64,000 nucleotides of DNA from Neolentinus lepideus HHB14362 ss-1 (taxonomy: Eukaryota; Basidiomycota; Agaricomycetes; Gloeophyllales; Gloeophyllaceae). Location: the NCBI GenBank assembly GCA_001632425.1, contig KV425551.1, positions 606,996 to 670,995 on the forward strand, given 5' to 3'. Below are positions 11,040 through 22,386 of the stretch, piece after piece. Under the pieces are notes generated by a model that saw only the letters and a list, made by a program, of their open reading frames with translations, was not told where the DNA came from and made no database searches. The position numbers were made by a program, and so were the translations under genes. Position 1 is the stretch's first letter. Every line of letters starts with the position of its first letter.

Positions 11040-13533
11040 ATGGCGTCCTCCTCCTTCTTCCCTACTCCGCCTCGCGTCAACGGCTCAAACAAGCCCCGCA
11101 TGTCCAACGGGCTCCCTGTATTCTCGTCTGCAGTGCAAGAGAAGCTGCATCGGCATTCAGCTGGCCCTCTGTTCACGCTCATAACGCTACCTATACCCGG
11201 AGTACCGGGGCGGAGGCTTAGAGTTCCCGTTATCAATCCAGCACGTCTACAGCAATGTGGTATACGGTCGGGGAGAAAGAGAGGGCCCGTGTTACTGTGT
11301 CTGGCCATCTTTGCCATGATTTATGCAACCTTCGCGTTAGCGAAACGGTGGGGATCGCATGAAAAGCAATGGCCAACGCCATTCCAAGGTCCGACCTCAA
11401 CGCTAGTGTTCAAGCGAGATGACCTGCAGTGGATATGGGAGTGGGAGATATTGAGCGGACATTATCCAAGTAGTCGAAAAAGTGCGTGCTACTCCCCTGC
11501 TACAGTCGGTGTCCTTTATTGAACGTGTTTCCCCAGTACCCGAAGAAATCGGTTTTACGACAACACCCATTAATCCTGCCTTACCTCCCAAGAAGGCGCC
11601 CACAATTCCTTTGCGATTCCGACCCCCGTTTGTCACGAATACACTAGGTATTGGGCCAAAACGCGTATATTTAGATATTCAGAGCCGTCCCCCAAATGTT
11701 GCATACCCACCAAGGCCTGTACCAGGAAGTGTGGCTGATTTGGACGTGCTTATGGAATATTGCGACTTCTCCAAAAAGAAGGTGCGTTCGTGAACTGCTC
11801 AGATGATGGTCAGAGACAGTTAAGCCTATTCTATAGTTTGTTCGTGACTGTCTCGAGGTGCTTAGGCTTGGCGCTGGACTGGACAACCAGGCAAGGTTAA
11901 GACGGGGCAAGATGGACGAGTGGAAATACATCTACGCTGAGCAGGGAGATGTGAACTGGGCTTTGAACGTGACAACGGAGACTCCGCATATGGGAAAGGC
12001 TGCCGTCCAAGGCCATCTCTCGGCTACCGAGCAGGACTCGAGCTCAGAGCTAACGAAGAAGCGTGGTGCAGAATGGGAACCACGACCTGACCTCCGTGCT
12101 CCTTTGAAGTACGAGCCTTTCAGCACCCTGCCATCTCCATGCGACGATGAAAATCTCCGTGTCTTCCACATGTTCTGGGCTGGACCCTTCACGGACAAGC
12201 CCTATCTCGCACTGCTGTCTTTCCTTTTCACGCAGAACGTTGGATTACATCTACCGGAAGACCGGCCTGACACCAAGGTGTGCCGGCCCCAGTTCTGGCT
12301 CTGGATCAATCCTGGTCCCGCAGCCGCTGTGCCAAACCCGAATGCGCGCAAGGACATGTATGACTCGTTACAAGCGAATCCTTGGGCTGCACCATTCCTG
12401 CACCCACGGTTCAAGGACGTTGTCCACTTCAAGCTGTGGAACACTACGGAACAGTTAGATGGTATCCCTGAACTCAAGGACGAGTGGCGAGCCATGCGTG
12501 ACACCTTATTTAATTCTGGAGGTGTGATCGTCAATGTTCCCGCCGCAGACGAGAAAGCTGCGCAGGAGGAGCAGGAGACAACTCAGGAAGAAACTGTCGA
12601 GTCTGAGGAAGACACCACGACCGCCGCCAAGGCGTCTGCGACTGGCTCCGAGGCAAATCCCGACGATCCGCTTCATCGTCTTGGATCCCAGTCGGCTGAC
12701 ACTTACGACAGGATGTCTGTCATTCTGTCCGATATGGCACGTTTTGTCCTGTGCCACCGTTTCGGAGGTATTTACCTAGACGCGGATACCATTTTCCTTC
12801 GGGATTGGGAAGAGCTGTGGGGATGGCATGGCGCGTTCGCGTACAGGTGGTCGCGTTTGGAAAAGTACAACACTGCCGTGCTCAAGATGAACAAGAACTC
12901 TGCCCTGGGCACCTTCCTGTTCAGGACGGCGCTGAAGAACGGATTGGACTTCCATCCGATGACGGTATCGAAGTACACGAAGGACGCGTACCTCGAAGAG
13001 CTACTTCTTCGTTTGCCAGATGCCCTTTTTGATTCGGCGTGGCTCAACACAGAGTGGTTTCAGCGGGATCGACCTCCGCAGCCGTACTTCACGGAGTAAG
13101 TGGTTATACTAGATCAGTGTTTTGAAGAGATTTTTACCTTATATATGCAGTTTCGCGGATTTCTTTGATACGCCTCAGCAGAACAGCGCGTCCCCCGCTG
13201 CTCTCGGATTCGACGGCTTCTTCAAGGGCGCCTACTCATATCACTTCCATAACTTCTGGTGCGTGCTTTCCAAGGGTAACTTCTCAGACTAGAACCTCAT
13301 CTCTATGCAGGTGGAAGCCGTTCGATCCGTCACGCAACTGGCCAGACCTCGGTCCTCGCTTTGCCGCCACCGAGCGCATCGCGCGTACAGCTGTTGAGGC
13401 AGATGATGACAAGGAGGAGCTCGTCGCGGACGATAAGCGAGACTTGGACTGGGCGACCGTGCTGAAGAGGACGTTCGAGGCATACATCCGCGGTGAACGG
13501 CCGAATATGTATGGCGAGTGGATACAGTGGTGA
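11040..13533 (+). CDS. DXD glycosyltransferase, GT32-like (copy A)
   Basis: Exons 11040-11481, 11537-11781, 11837-13095, 13151-13258 and 13311-13533 give 758 aa. It is a type II membrane protein: a short basic cytosolic tail, one membrane span at about 82-100 (GPVLLCLAIFAMIYATFALA), then a Golgi-lumenal domain. The sugar-binding region matches the Gly_transf_sug family (GT32, with Och1 and alpha-1,4-GalT). Markers are FHMFWAGPFTDKPYLALLSF near the start of the domain and the nucleotide-sugar/metal motif D544-A-D546 in FGGIYLDADTIFLRDWEELW. An acidic Glu/Thr-rich insert (about 465-505) precedes the DXD region. The start at 11040 was chosen by alignment to copy B; an in-frame ATG at 10995 is less likely. 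The paralog at 17296-19797 shares exon structure and length. Donor and acceptor sugars are unknown. Confidence 0.88.
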
Positions 13534-13998
13534 CCCGCTCAAGTCTTGGTCGGGCAATGATGTACGACATGATACGGATCTCTGGGGATTGTGACGGCTT
13601 GGATGGGGCGGATGATGCACGTAGACCCGCGTCGAAGGAACGACGTTCTTAGTGTTTATCTAGACTTTCGTTCTTTATGAAGTAATAATTTCATGTTACT
13701 GGTATGATGGGATACCTTTGATTATGGCCTCCTCGTTTCTCATAGCGCTTGTAGATCGGGACTTCGTCGTACGGTCGATTCCGGACGCCACGGAGAGACT
13801 TTGGCGATAACTTCCATTCCATTACTATTCCTACCTAGTAGTTGACGTTGCTCCCAACTGTAGTTCTAATCACCCCACCTGTCTATCCATACAATCATGT
13901 ATTTATCCATTGCGTCAGTCCGCTCGAAATATATACCCCATGAACATTCTGTAGCTATGGTGTGTTGGCTTCATGCTTGGTCATAGGCGGGCGGGAAG
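13534..13998. other. Convergent 3' spacer
   Basis: Tail-to-tail gap between glycosyltransferase A (+) and ribulose-phosphate epimerase (-). It is A+T-rich from 13660 on, with no coding-like frame. It holds the 3' UTRs of both genes. Confidence 0.6.
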
Positions 13999-15043
13999 TC
14001 AATTAAGTGAGCCCTGGGCGATCTTCGCTTGCGCGGTATCAACGGCGGACTTGAGCATCGTGATGACCTCCTCTGGGTTCTCGGCGTTGAAGATGGCGGT
14101 GCCGGCGACGATAACGTTGCTGCCTGCCTCGGCGCAGGGCGCGATAGTCTTGGGCCCGACGCCACCGTCAACTTCGATATCCTTGTTCGGGAAGCGCTTG
14201 CGCAGCTCAGCGACCTTGGGGACGCAGCGTTCGAGGAATTTCTGGCCACCGCGGCCTATTCAATTTACTTAGTTTAGGGTCACAAAGAGGGAGGGTGGAG
14301 AGCGTACCCGGGTAGACAGTCATGACAAGAAGCATGTCCGCAGCCTCGCCAACGGCGTCAACAATGGCTGTTGATGGGGTATCGGGGGAGATGGCAACGC
14401 CGGCTTTCATCTTGCGCTCGTGGATTTGGTTGATGAGGGCGAGGGGGTCAGCTGGGATATTGGGTCCAGGTTATCAAGATCGGAGTTGAATCTGATCGAA
14501 GAGAGCGTACAGGTAGCTTCAAAGTGGAAGCAGTAAAGAGAACCTCCTGCGTCTGCGATATCATTCACCCACTGGATAGAGAGATGGTGTTGATCACCGT
14601 ACGACTTGGAGACGGAGGTAGAGTCGCCGGCATACCTTCTCGGGTTGGGCGACCATCATATGACAGTCCATAAAGATTCCAGGTATGCCCTTGGATACAC
14701 ATGACAGAACCGGTGCACCTGCAGTTTACCTGCTACATTAGATCGTGTTACGGAAAGCTACGGACAAGGCATACCCATGGTGATGTTTGGCACGAAGTGA
14801 CTAGTGATATACAATTCTTGAATCAGTATTCTCTTGGGTAGAATATGCATTGCGGTAGTTCACCCGTCCATCACGTCTACGAATCCAATCAGCCTAAGTC
14901 GTGCTAAGTTGTGTAATCGACTGGATCGTGTACAGACCCATGTGAAGCCATTCAGCGCCGCCCTTGATCATGCGCTTGCATTCAGCGGTGAGCTGGCCAA
15001 AGTCGGAGGCCAGAACAGACGGGGAGATGATTGCGCGAGGCAT
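13999..15043 (-). CDS. RPE1: Ribulose-phosphate 3-epimerase
   Basis: Exons, in transcript order: 15043-14938, 14876-14864, 14800-14775, 14718-14636, 14571-14511, 14451-14308 and 14255-13999. They give 229 aa, the family length. The TIM-barrel enzyme interconverts ribulose-5-P and xylulose-5-P in the pentose phosphate pathway. Visible motifs are the start IISPSVLASDFGQL, the metal/catalytic segment HMDVMDGHFVPNITMG, the second metal-ligand strand MDCHMMVAQPEKWV, VYPGRGGQKF, and the phosphate-binding IEVDGGVGP and GSNVIVAGTAIF. The second exon is only 13 nt (the DVMDG residues), followed by one of 26 nt. The gene sits between the two duplicated glycosyltransferases with no evident functional link. 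Confidence 0.95.
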
Positions 15044-15978
15044 GGCTGCAAGAAAGTAAGAGGTAATATGTACGGAACTTGACTGAGGATGAGTGAGAGT
15101 GAGGCGATAATCCTGGAGATCCTGTAAAGTGACCTCTATATTTAGCATCTGCACCTAACCGAGCACTCTGTCCTCTTCGACTCTTCGTACACCCCCTTCT
15201 GTCTGGTTTCTTCTTCCATCTGCCAGGCGGTGCTTTTGTTTTGCAAGCTGCGTGTGTTTGCTCACGGCCTCCTTTATGAGAGTAATCGAGTTACTTGGGC
15301 GTTAGGGAGCTGGGGATCTGGAGAGCTATTGCAGTGTCGCCCAATGATCATCAATTACTAACTTGCTGCGGGCTGTCTACAGATATCGAGGCAGTCGAAC
15401 CGGGCGTCCGAATAACTCTGCTAGCCAGACCTCACACCCTCGTATTTCCATCGCGCAAAACCTGTATCGCACTCCGCAATGACATGAGGGGCTTGGAGAC
15501 ATGTCTTCCGAATGTTCACGCCGACGACTTGGGCAGGATAGATATATTTCGCGCCCAGCTGACGATGGCGGAGCCATGGACGTGTCTCCCGATGATTAAC
15601 ACGGGATATCTACAAGCCTCATTGCAGTCCCCGAGCCATCTCTGCGAACGCAAAAAGAATGGAAGAACTCTCCGCGGTGCGAATTACAGCCCGATGGTGT
15701 TAGGGAGGGTGGACAGCGCGTATAGGGAGGCTAATATGCACTGTTTCGCGAAGGAATACGGAGCAACTCACCGTCACTTGGCTGCGGGATGCACACTCTC
15801 AGGAAGATGCTGCACCGCCTCGTTTCACCCATCTTCGGATCCGTTAGGTTTCGCTGTATTCCGTGATCTACAGGTGCACGGTAACTCCACGCTGTATACT
15901 ATATATAAGGTGGACGACGGGTCGGCCGTCTTGCTTCCTTGCCGTTTTTCGCCTTCGATTTATCCTTTTTGTTGCAAG
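15044..15978. other. Divergent promoter region of RPE1 and secreted protein A
   Basis: About 935 bp. A frame stays open on the + strand from 15295 through the start of the secreted-protein gene, but its composition (many Arg/Cys/His, no domain) and the TATA box inside it argue it is not coding. Nothing else seen. Confidence 0.5.
15900..15910 (+). promoter_or_regulatory. TATA box of secreted protein A
   Basis: TATATATAAGG lies 79 bp (from box start) before the ATG at 15979. The paralog B has its TATA 85 bp before its ATG, so the core promoter layout is shared between the two copies. Confidence 0.65.
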
Positions 15979-16972
15979 ATGGCTGTAGTTAAGACTCTGT
16001 TGTACTCGTTCTTTGCTATTGCTAGTGTTAGCGGCGCGGCGTTGGAAGAACGTCAATGTACGAATCCTTTGACGGATTTTTTTGTGTTGACCTGATCTTG
16101 CTTGCAGTGCAGAGTAGTATCAATTCTGTAGTTGCCGTTGCGACCTCTCAAGGTATGGCCTCCTACTATCGGGTATTATTGAAACTTAGCTTCTGTCCAT
16201 CCACAGCTGCCAGCGCCGTCTCCTATGGCACGTCCCTCGCCGGCAGCGCCTACTCCTATGGTAACTCCCTCGCCGGCAGCGCCTACTCATATGGCAACTC
16301 CCTCGCTGGCAGCGCCTACTCTTATGGCACATCGCTCGCCGGCAGTGCCTACAGCGAGGGCACCTCCCTCGCCGGCAGCGCTTGGACCGATGCTACCTCC
16401 TGGCAAGGATCCGTCTACACTGAGGCAACGTCCTGGGACGGGAGCGTTGCCTCAGAAGCGACCTCTGCTGCTGGTAGCATCTACACTCAGGAGACTTCGT
16501 TCGCGGGGAGCATATACACGGATGCCACCTCTTTCGATGGGAGCGTCTATTCGGACGCTACAAGCTTTGCGCATGGCGTGTATGATACTGTGACCTGTGC
16601 GTATAAAAACTGGCGGCATGGGCTATGACTGACCGTGACTGGAATGGCTGCAGCTGCTGAAGGACGGCCGTACACCGTTGTCGTCTCGCAAGGTGGCGGA
16701 ACGATTACCCTTGCTCCTAGCGGCCAGTCCGGTAGGACGACCACCTTTGCCGGTGCTACTTATACTGTGGCCACTGGTAATATAGCTGCTGCCAGCGGAT
16801 CAGCCTCGTAAGCATCTTCCTGGACGTTCCTCAATTGAGATACTGACATCTTCTACGAAGGTCCCAGAACGCTGCTCTGGGAGTGAAGCCATTCACGCTG
16901 TCCACACCTCTGCTGACAGGCATGGCGGCAATTGTTGGAGGCATCTTGACCGGTGCATGGGTTGTATTATGA
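15979..16972 (+). CDS. Secreted Ser/Ala/Thr-rich tandem-repeat protein A
   Basis: Exons 15979-16057, 16108-16152, 16207-16596, 16654-16807 and 16861-16972 give 259 aa. Residues 1-21 are a signal peptide (KTLLYSFFAIASVSGAALEE), followed by ERQ at the likely processing point. The middle is eleven tandem copies of an 11-residue unit of the type SAYSYGTSLAG that drift toward SIYTDATSFDG. A conserved module follows (YTVVVSQGGGTITLAPSGQS, then YTVATGNIAAASGSAS). The carboxyl end is hydrophobic (PLLTGMAAIVGGILTGAWVV), compatible with a GPI-attachment signal or a membrane anchor. It is probably an O-glycosylated cell-surface or wall protein. The paralog at 20505-21139 has the same first-exon length (79 nt), carboxyl module and end but only about three repeat units. 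No known domain. Confidence 0.82.
16212..16574 (+). repeat. 33-bp tandem repeat, 11 copies
   Basis: Eleven 33-bp units inside exon 3 of secreted protein A, each starting AGCGCCTAC or a variant and coding for 11 residues. Units 1-5 are close copies (CTCGCCGGC ends), while units 6-11 have diverged. Such in-frame arrays usually vary in copy number between strains. Confidence 0.9.
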
Positions 16973-17295
16973 GCGAACGCCTTGCCGTTTGACATTTTGG
17001 ATGTAATGATGAATTTTCTGCCTTGTTTGCCACAGGACTTACGATCTAGACGATCCGCGGCGCCATACACTCATGATGAAATGCAGATGCTATGTGCTAT
17101 TAGTATTGTAATGCGCCATCCATATATATATGACTAGTACGAGTGTGGTTAACGACGTCTATAAGTGTCCATAGCATTAATAGTCCGTTCCGTTAGTCAG
17201 TCGGTATGGAGTGCGTCATCCCTCCTCCAGATGACCAGATCCATTCCAAGCCAAGTAGGCCTCGACCACTGCGACGCTCTGATTTCAGCTACTCC
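16973..17295. other. Convergent 3' spacer
   Basis: Gap between secreted protein A (+) and glycosyltransferase B (-). It holds 3' UTRs, with a TATATATATG run at about 17124. No gene seen. Confidence 0.5.
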
Positions 17296-19797
17296 CTACC
17301 ACTTCAGCCACTCTCCGTACATGTTCGGTCGCTCGCCGCGGATGTACGCCTCGAACGTGCGCTTGAGCACCGTGCCCCAGTCGAGATCGCGTTTGTCGTC
17401 TGCGATGTCGTCTTCCTTGTCGTCGTCGATGTATTTACCAGCCAGCGCGGATGCACGGGCGGCATGTTCCAAAGTACCGAAGCGGGGACCGAGATCTGGC
17501 CAGTCGCGGGGGGGATCGAGTGGCCATGCCCTGCAAACATGTTCGGCTGAGGAATATAAAATGAAAGTTGCGACAACACCCACCAGTAATCACTACCGTG
17601 ATAGTGATACGAATATGCACCCTTGAAGAACCCGTCAAACCCGAGAGCACTGGGAGCAGCATTGTCTTGCTGAGGGGTTGAGAAGAATTCCCTGAAACTG
17701 CATCTCGGGTTAGTCAAGGCGCGATTGCCGATCGCAGGGACAGCCGGACCTTTCAAAGTACGGTTGCGGCGGGCGTTCGTTTTGGTATTGTTCGGTATTT
17801 AACCAAGCAGAGTCAAACAATGCATCAGGAAGACGCAGCAGTAGCTCCTCCAAGTGGGCGTCCTGTGTGTATTCCGATATTGTCATTGGATGGAAGTCGA
17901 ATCCGTTCTTCACCGCGGTGCGTAGCAGGAATGTGCCCAACGCGGACTGCTTGCCTAGCTTGAGCACGGCGGTATTGTACCTCTTCATCCGCGACCAGCG
18001 GTACGCAAACGCCCCGCCCCATCCCCAAAGCTCCTCCCAGTCTCGAAGGAAGACGGTGTCCGTGTCGAGGTATATCCCCCCGTATCGATGACAGAGGACA
18101 AAGCGCACCATGTCCGATAGGATGGTCGAGAGGTTGTCCTTCTCTTCGGAGGACAGTACCCTCACACGCTCCTTCGCATCCTTCTGCGTCGGCTCGGGCT
18201 CGGGCACCGCCGTTTCGCCTTGCCCATCGTGGGCGCTGAAAGGCTGCTCCTGCTCCTCAATAGGCGCATTGTACACGTGCCCGCCCGAGTTGAACAGTCC
18301 GTCGCGGCGCGCGCGCCAATCATCCCTTAGCTCGGGGAGGGAGTCGAGCTGCTCCGTCGTATTCCACATTTTGAATTGTATCGCATCTTTGAAGCGCTGG
18401 TGCAAGAAGGGCGCGGACCACGGGTTCTTACGCAGGCGCTCAAACATGTCCCGCCGCGCGTGCTCGTTCGGCACGGACGACGCAGGACCCGGGTTTATCC
18501 ACATCCACAATTGTGGCGGGCAGAAGGTGGACGGGGTTGGGCCGTCTGCAGGAAGGTGCAGCCCGAGGTTCTGCGTGAAGAGGAAGGAGATGAGCGCGAT
18601 GTAGGGCTTGTCGGTAAAGTCGCCCGCCCAGAACATGTGGAAGATGCGCGGATTTTCGGGGTCGCAGGCGGACGTGAGCGTGTTGGCGGGTCGGTATCTC
18701 GGTACTGGTCGCAGGGAGGGCGTAGATTCCCAGTCGACGCCTCGCTTCTTACTCAACTCTGCAGACGGACTACGTTCTGAGGAGATCACGGCACCCTCGC
18801 CCAGGTGCGGGGGCTCGGTCATGTTCAGGTGCCAGTTAACATCTCTGTCCTCGACGTAGATGTACTTCCAGTCGTCCATCTTACCACGACGGAGTCGAGC
18901 CTGGTTGTCCAGGCCAGCGCCAATCCTAAGAACTTCCAGGCAATCACGAACATACTGTTAGGCGCCTTTGAGTGGTCGATCAACAGACAGACCAAACAAA
19001 ACACCGACCTTATTCTCAGAGAAATCGCAATGCTTCATGATGACATCCAGGTCTGCGACACTGCCTGGTATTGGCCGTGGTGGGTATGCTGTGTCGGGAG
19101 GTTGCGCCCGTACATCGACATAGGATCGGTTTGAGCCAATTCCTTTTGTGTTGGTGATCACGGGTGAGCGAAGGTGATCAGGTTTCGCCCAGTCTGCCTT
19201 TTTGAAGTTCGGAGGGTATGCAGGGTTGATAGGAGTGGTGAGGAAGTTAAGTTGTTTTGGAACTTCATAATGCACATCAATTAGCACTGTATGCATTGGA
19301 AATAGGAGGAAGTAGAATTCACGTTTATGACCGCTAGGATAATGACCACTCTGGATCTCCCATTCCCATATGCGCTTGAGATCATCTCTTTTGAACACCA
19401 AAGTGGTGGATGCCATCGGGAGGACACCCTTTAACTGGCTTTGGGTCTCTTCCAGATCCCAGCGCCTCCGCGAGCGGCCAGTGGGCGACGGGAGTAGGAT
19501 GAACACGAGCACGGACAGGGCTAAAAGTGAGCAACATAACCATGGTCTGCGCTTCGTTTGGGGGACAGCGCAATAGTGCCGTACCCAGAGGGGATTGATG
19601 ATCGGTATTCTGAGCCTACGAGGGACAACAGGAACCGGTAAAAATATGAAAGTAAGCAGAGGTGCAGGACTGCGAAGGCGCTTGCGCTTCTCCTCTACGG
19701 CGGAGTTCGAGTATATAGGCAGACCATTAGATACACGTGTCCGGTCGCCGAGACGAATATTGACGTTCATGCGAGGAGCAATTGAGATGGATGGCAT
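17296..19797 (-). CDS. DXD glycosyltransferase, GT32-like (copy B)
   Basis: Exons in transcript order: 19797-19323, 19262-19009, 18954-17750, 17697-17584 and 17530-17296. They give 760 aa, with the five-exon structure of copy A. The amino-terminal tail and membrane anchor are similar (VSNGLPIYSNSAVEEK; LCCSLLALSVLVFILL). The sugar-binding domain has FHMFWAGDFTDKPYIALISF and the DXD motif in YGGIYLDTDTVFLRDW, and both copies end in a TFEAYIRGERPNMYGEW tail. The main differences are a shorter acidic insert before the DXD region and GSDYW instead of NFW at an exon join. It is a type II Golgi-type transferase with unknown substrate. It stands head-to-head with secreted protein B (707 bp between starts), while copy A is in opposite orientation, so the duplication included an inversion or later rearrangement. 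Confidence 0.87.
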
Positions 19798-20504
19798 AGC
19801 GGGTTAGGCATGCAGGTTTTAACAAGACATGAGATCCAAGAGCTGCACAAGCTGTCCACGACGACACTTGGCCTCGTGCGACAAAGAAATGAGCCAGACG
19901 GCCTGAAGAGAGCAAACGTATGGAATGACACGACGAGTGCAGCAGACAATCTCGCAGACGAGGGTTGTAAGCAGTGTCTTGCCACAACCTTCAGAGGGTC
20001 GCTTGCCAGCATTCTGTGGCTGCGATCAATTTCCTACAGCGGTAAGTATGTACCGCTTCTTCGCCTCTGCCGCCATGACCCTCAAATATAAATGGCACAG
20101 GTCGTATTTCGGGAAACTCCCATGACTGCGGCTGCCTATGCTTGTGCCGTGCCAAAATTTCCGAAGCTGTGTTGCTCTGAATCCGAGGTTTGAAAGTCAA
20201 TTATTTAGACAAGTGGACTTAGGGAGCCACGAAAATAAGCAGGAAAATGTATATTAACGTGTTTAATCGAAATCTATCCAATTCGACTGAAAGACGGGAC
20301 AGTAAGCATGCAGTAAGTCTCGTTCTGGCACGGCCTTATAATTGACATCATATACGCGTGACGTCATGCAGCTGTGCATGCACAGCCCCCGCGATCCCGC
20401 CCCGATCACCATGCCTCTGTATAAATGCTCCCGAAAGCCTTCCCCTTCATCCACTCGCCTGCCCCATTTCATCTCGTTCATCTCTACTTTCTTTCCGATT
20501 TATA
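19798..20504. promoter_or_regulatory. Divergent promoter of glycosyltransferase B and secreted protein B
   Basis: 707 bp between the two start codons, no coding-like frame. A TATAAAT box at 20420-20426 serves the + gene. The + strand before 20505 is pyrimidine-rich. Shared upstream DNA would allow joint regulation of transferase and repeat protein; that is inference. Confidence 0.45.
20420..20426 (+). promoter_or_regulatory. TATA box of secreted protein B
   Basis: TATAAAT starts 85 bp upstream of the ATG at 20505, followed by a CT-rich leader. Confidence 0.6.
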
Positions 20505-21139
20505 ATGGTTGCCATAAAGTCCATTATTTGCGCTGCCCTTGCCGTCGTCGGCGCCAGCGCTGCTGCAATGGAGAAGCGTCAAGGTATGCAGCCCATGCCC
20601 TGAATTCCATTCCGTAGTCTGACATGACTTACCAGTGGGTTCCGCTATCGATTCCGTCATTTCCGATGCTACGTCGCTCGGAGGTACCATTGCCTCAGGA
20701 GCGACGTCCGTCGCCGGGGATATTACCAGTCTAGGAAACGGCATCTACGAGACCGTAACTTGTACGCTTGGTTCCTGTCATGGTTATCCCTTCTGCCGCT
20801 GACAGTCGATTTTTCAGCGGCTGGTGGACATGCATACACCATCGTGACTTCCGCCGGTGGTGCAGCAGTCACTCTTGCCCCAAGTGAATACGGCAAGATC
20901 ACCTCGACCCTCGGCTCTGTGTACACCGTCGCCACTGGCAACCTCGCATCTGTGTATGCAAGTGGAACGTAAGTAGCATGATCACCCATCCATACAACGT
21001 GTTTTCTCAACGTCACGATCACAGATCTGCTGCAAGCGCGGCGATGAATGTCCAACCATGGACCATGTCAACACAATTGCTCTCAGGCTTGGCCGCGGTA
21101 GTCGGTGGAATGGCTGCAGGTGCCATTGTCATATGGTGA
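20505..21139 (+). CDS. Secreted Ser/Ala/Thr-rich protein B, short-repeat paralog
   Basis: Exons 20505-20583, 20636-20761, 20818-20968 and 21025-21139 give 156 aa. It has a signal peptide (IKSIICAALAVVGASAAA), then MEKR|Q, a Kex2-type dibasic site. About three 11-residue units follow (SVISDATSLGG, TIASGATSVAG, DITSLGNGIYE), then the module YTIVTSAGGAAVTLAPSEYG and YTVATGNLASVYASGTSA. The hydrophobic end is QLLSGLAAVVGGMAAGAIVI. Intron positions match copy A except that one amino-terminal intron is absent. The low repeat number relative to A shows that the array expanded or shrank after duplication. Probably a cell-surface protein; function unknown. Confidence 0.82.
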
Positions 21140-21540
21140 TCGGGGAATGAACACTTCGCATGAGCGCTCTCTTTCCGAATTAATCACGACACGACCCGGT
21201 ATACCATTTACGTGTATCTGTAGGACATTTCGATCTTCGCTCATCTAATCATTTGTGTACACATACCTGAGTGTAATGAATTCCTAGTGCTGCACCGTGG
21301 TTCGCGATGAAGTCTCCGACACAGACAATTCCACTTACGCCTAGGCGTGTCCAGACTGAAACGCCATCAGCTCGAGACACAGATCTAGACCGTCAGGCTT
21401 TCCACGTTGACACCTCGTTGTCTTCAAGGAGGAGGATAACAGGAAGGCTGCATGAGACAGACGCAACAGAAGGTGACTTCACAACGAGATTTTCATTGAG
21501 AAACCGGAAGGGTCCCAGGGTTAAAAAAACGATTCGTCTA
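21140..21540. other. Convergent 3' spacer
   Basis: Gap between secreted protein B (+) and COX13 (-). The open + frame at 21307-21708 is mostly antisense to COX13. No separate gene seen. Confidence 0.5.
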
Positions 21541-22174
21541 CTACTCTTCGACCTTAGACATATCCTTGTTCTTCTGCAAAGCCCGAGAAGGACAGCATTC
21601 AATGCGACACTCAACCCGGCACAAAACAGAGGTACGGTACGAACCTTGGGGTTGAAGAAAAGAGTGTTGTTTCCCCAGGGGAAGGGCTTGACCCGCTTGT
21701 TCAGGTAGTCATATGCTGGGGGCTCAGGGAGCTCGCCGCCGTTCTCTTCCTTAAGGTGTTCCTCATGCTCAGCATGCTCGGCTTCGGCGTTGCGCACCCA
21801 AATGGCAGCAACAATGACTGCAATAGAGAACGGTCATCAATGCGTCCGCTCACAGTTCTATACTTTTGAGTGACGCACTTCCTGGGGCGCAGATGTACCA
21901 GCTTAGGGAACTGATTAGAAACGAACCCCCAGGTAGAATATGTCTTTACGCACCTGACCCTCCTCCAGAGATTAGTAGTCTCTGCACGGACTCATAAACA
22001 TCCCACACTCCCGCGATGCATAAATATCTCAAGCTCACCAGCAGCATGGTGCTTCAGCGCCTCACGTTTCGCAAGCCACTCCTGGGAGGGTTGTACCTCG
22101 ACGGTCGCGTACCCGCGGCGGGTAGCAGCGCGCAACAGCGAGCGAGTAGCGTATCGCGAAAGGAGACCAGACAT
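21541..22174 (-). CDS. COX13: Cytochrome c oxidase subunit VIa
   Basis: Exons in transcript order: 22174-22039, 21981-21954, 21910-21879, 21817-21645 and 21573-21541. They give 133 aa, normal for COX6A/COX13. A mitochondrial presequence rich in Arg (SGLLSRYATRSLLRAATRRG) is followed by the matrix segment AAETTNLWRR and a single inner-membrane span (SWYICAPGIIVAAIWV). An intermembrane-space tail carries the family motif YDYLNKRVKPFPWGNNTLFF and ends in NPKKNKDMSKVEE. It is an accessory subunit of complex IV. Two exons are only 28 and 32 nt. It shares a 212-bp divergent promoter with RPN2. Confidence 0.93.
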
Positions 22175-22386
22175 GGGTCACAATAGTGGAGGCGGAATTC
22201 AATATACAGAAGGGATGATACGGAGCAGGCCGGCGTTGCGTGCGGAAAACGGGTGTGTGCGAAACGCGTCCCAAAAGGGTAGTCCAGCCACAGAGGGAAC
22301 GTGAGGGTGACGCGTCGAGTGCATTAGCGTTATAAACTCTCTGTACTATTGCAAAGTCCGTGTTCTCTCGTGTCTTTCTGGTCAAT
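22175..22386. promoter_or_regulatory. Bidirectional promoter COX13 / RPN2
   Basis: Only 212 bp separate the two start codons, so both genes must use overlapping upstream DNA. No clear TATA box on either strand, as often found for housekeeping genes. Confidence 0.55.

Noticed and set aside
15295..16095. Long + strand frame of 266 codons
   Set aside because: It runs across a TATA box into the signal peptide of secreted protein A, has no domain, and is rich in Cys/Arg/His as expected for chance frames. The real start is at 15979.
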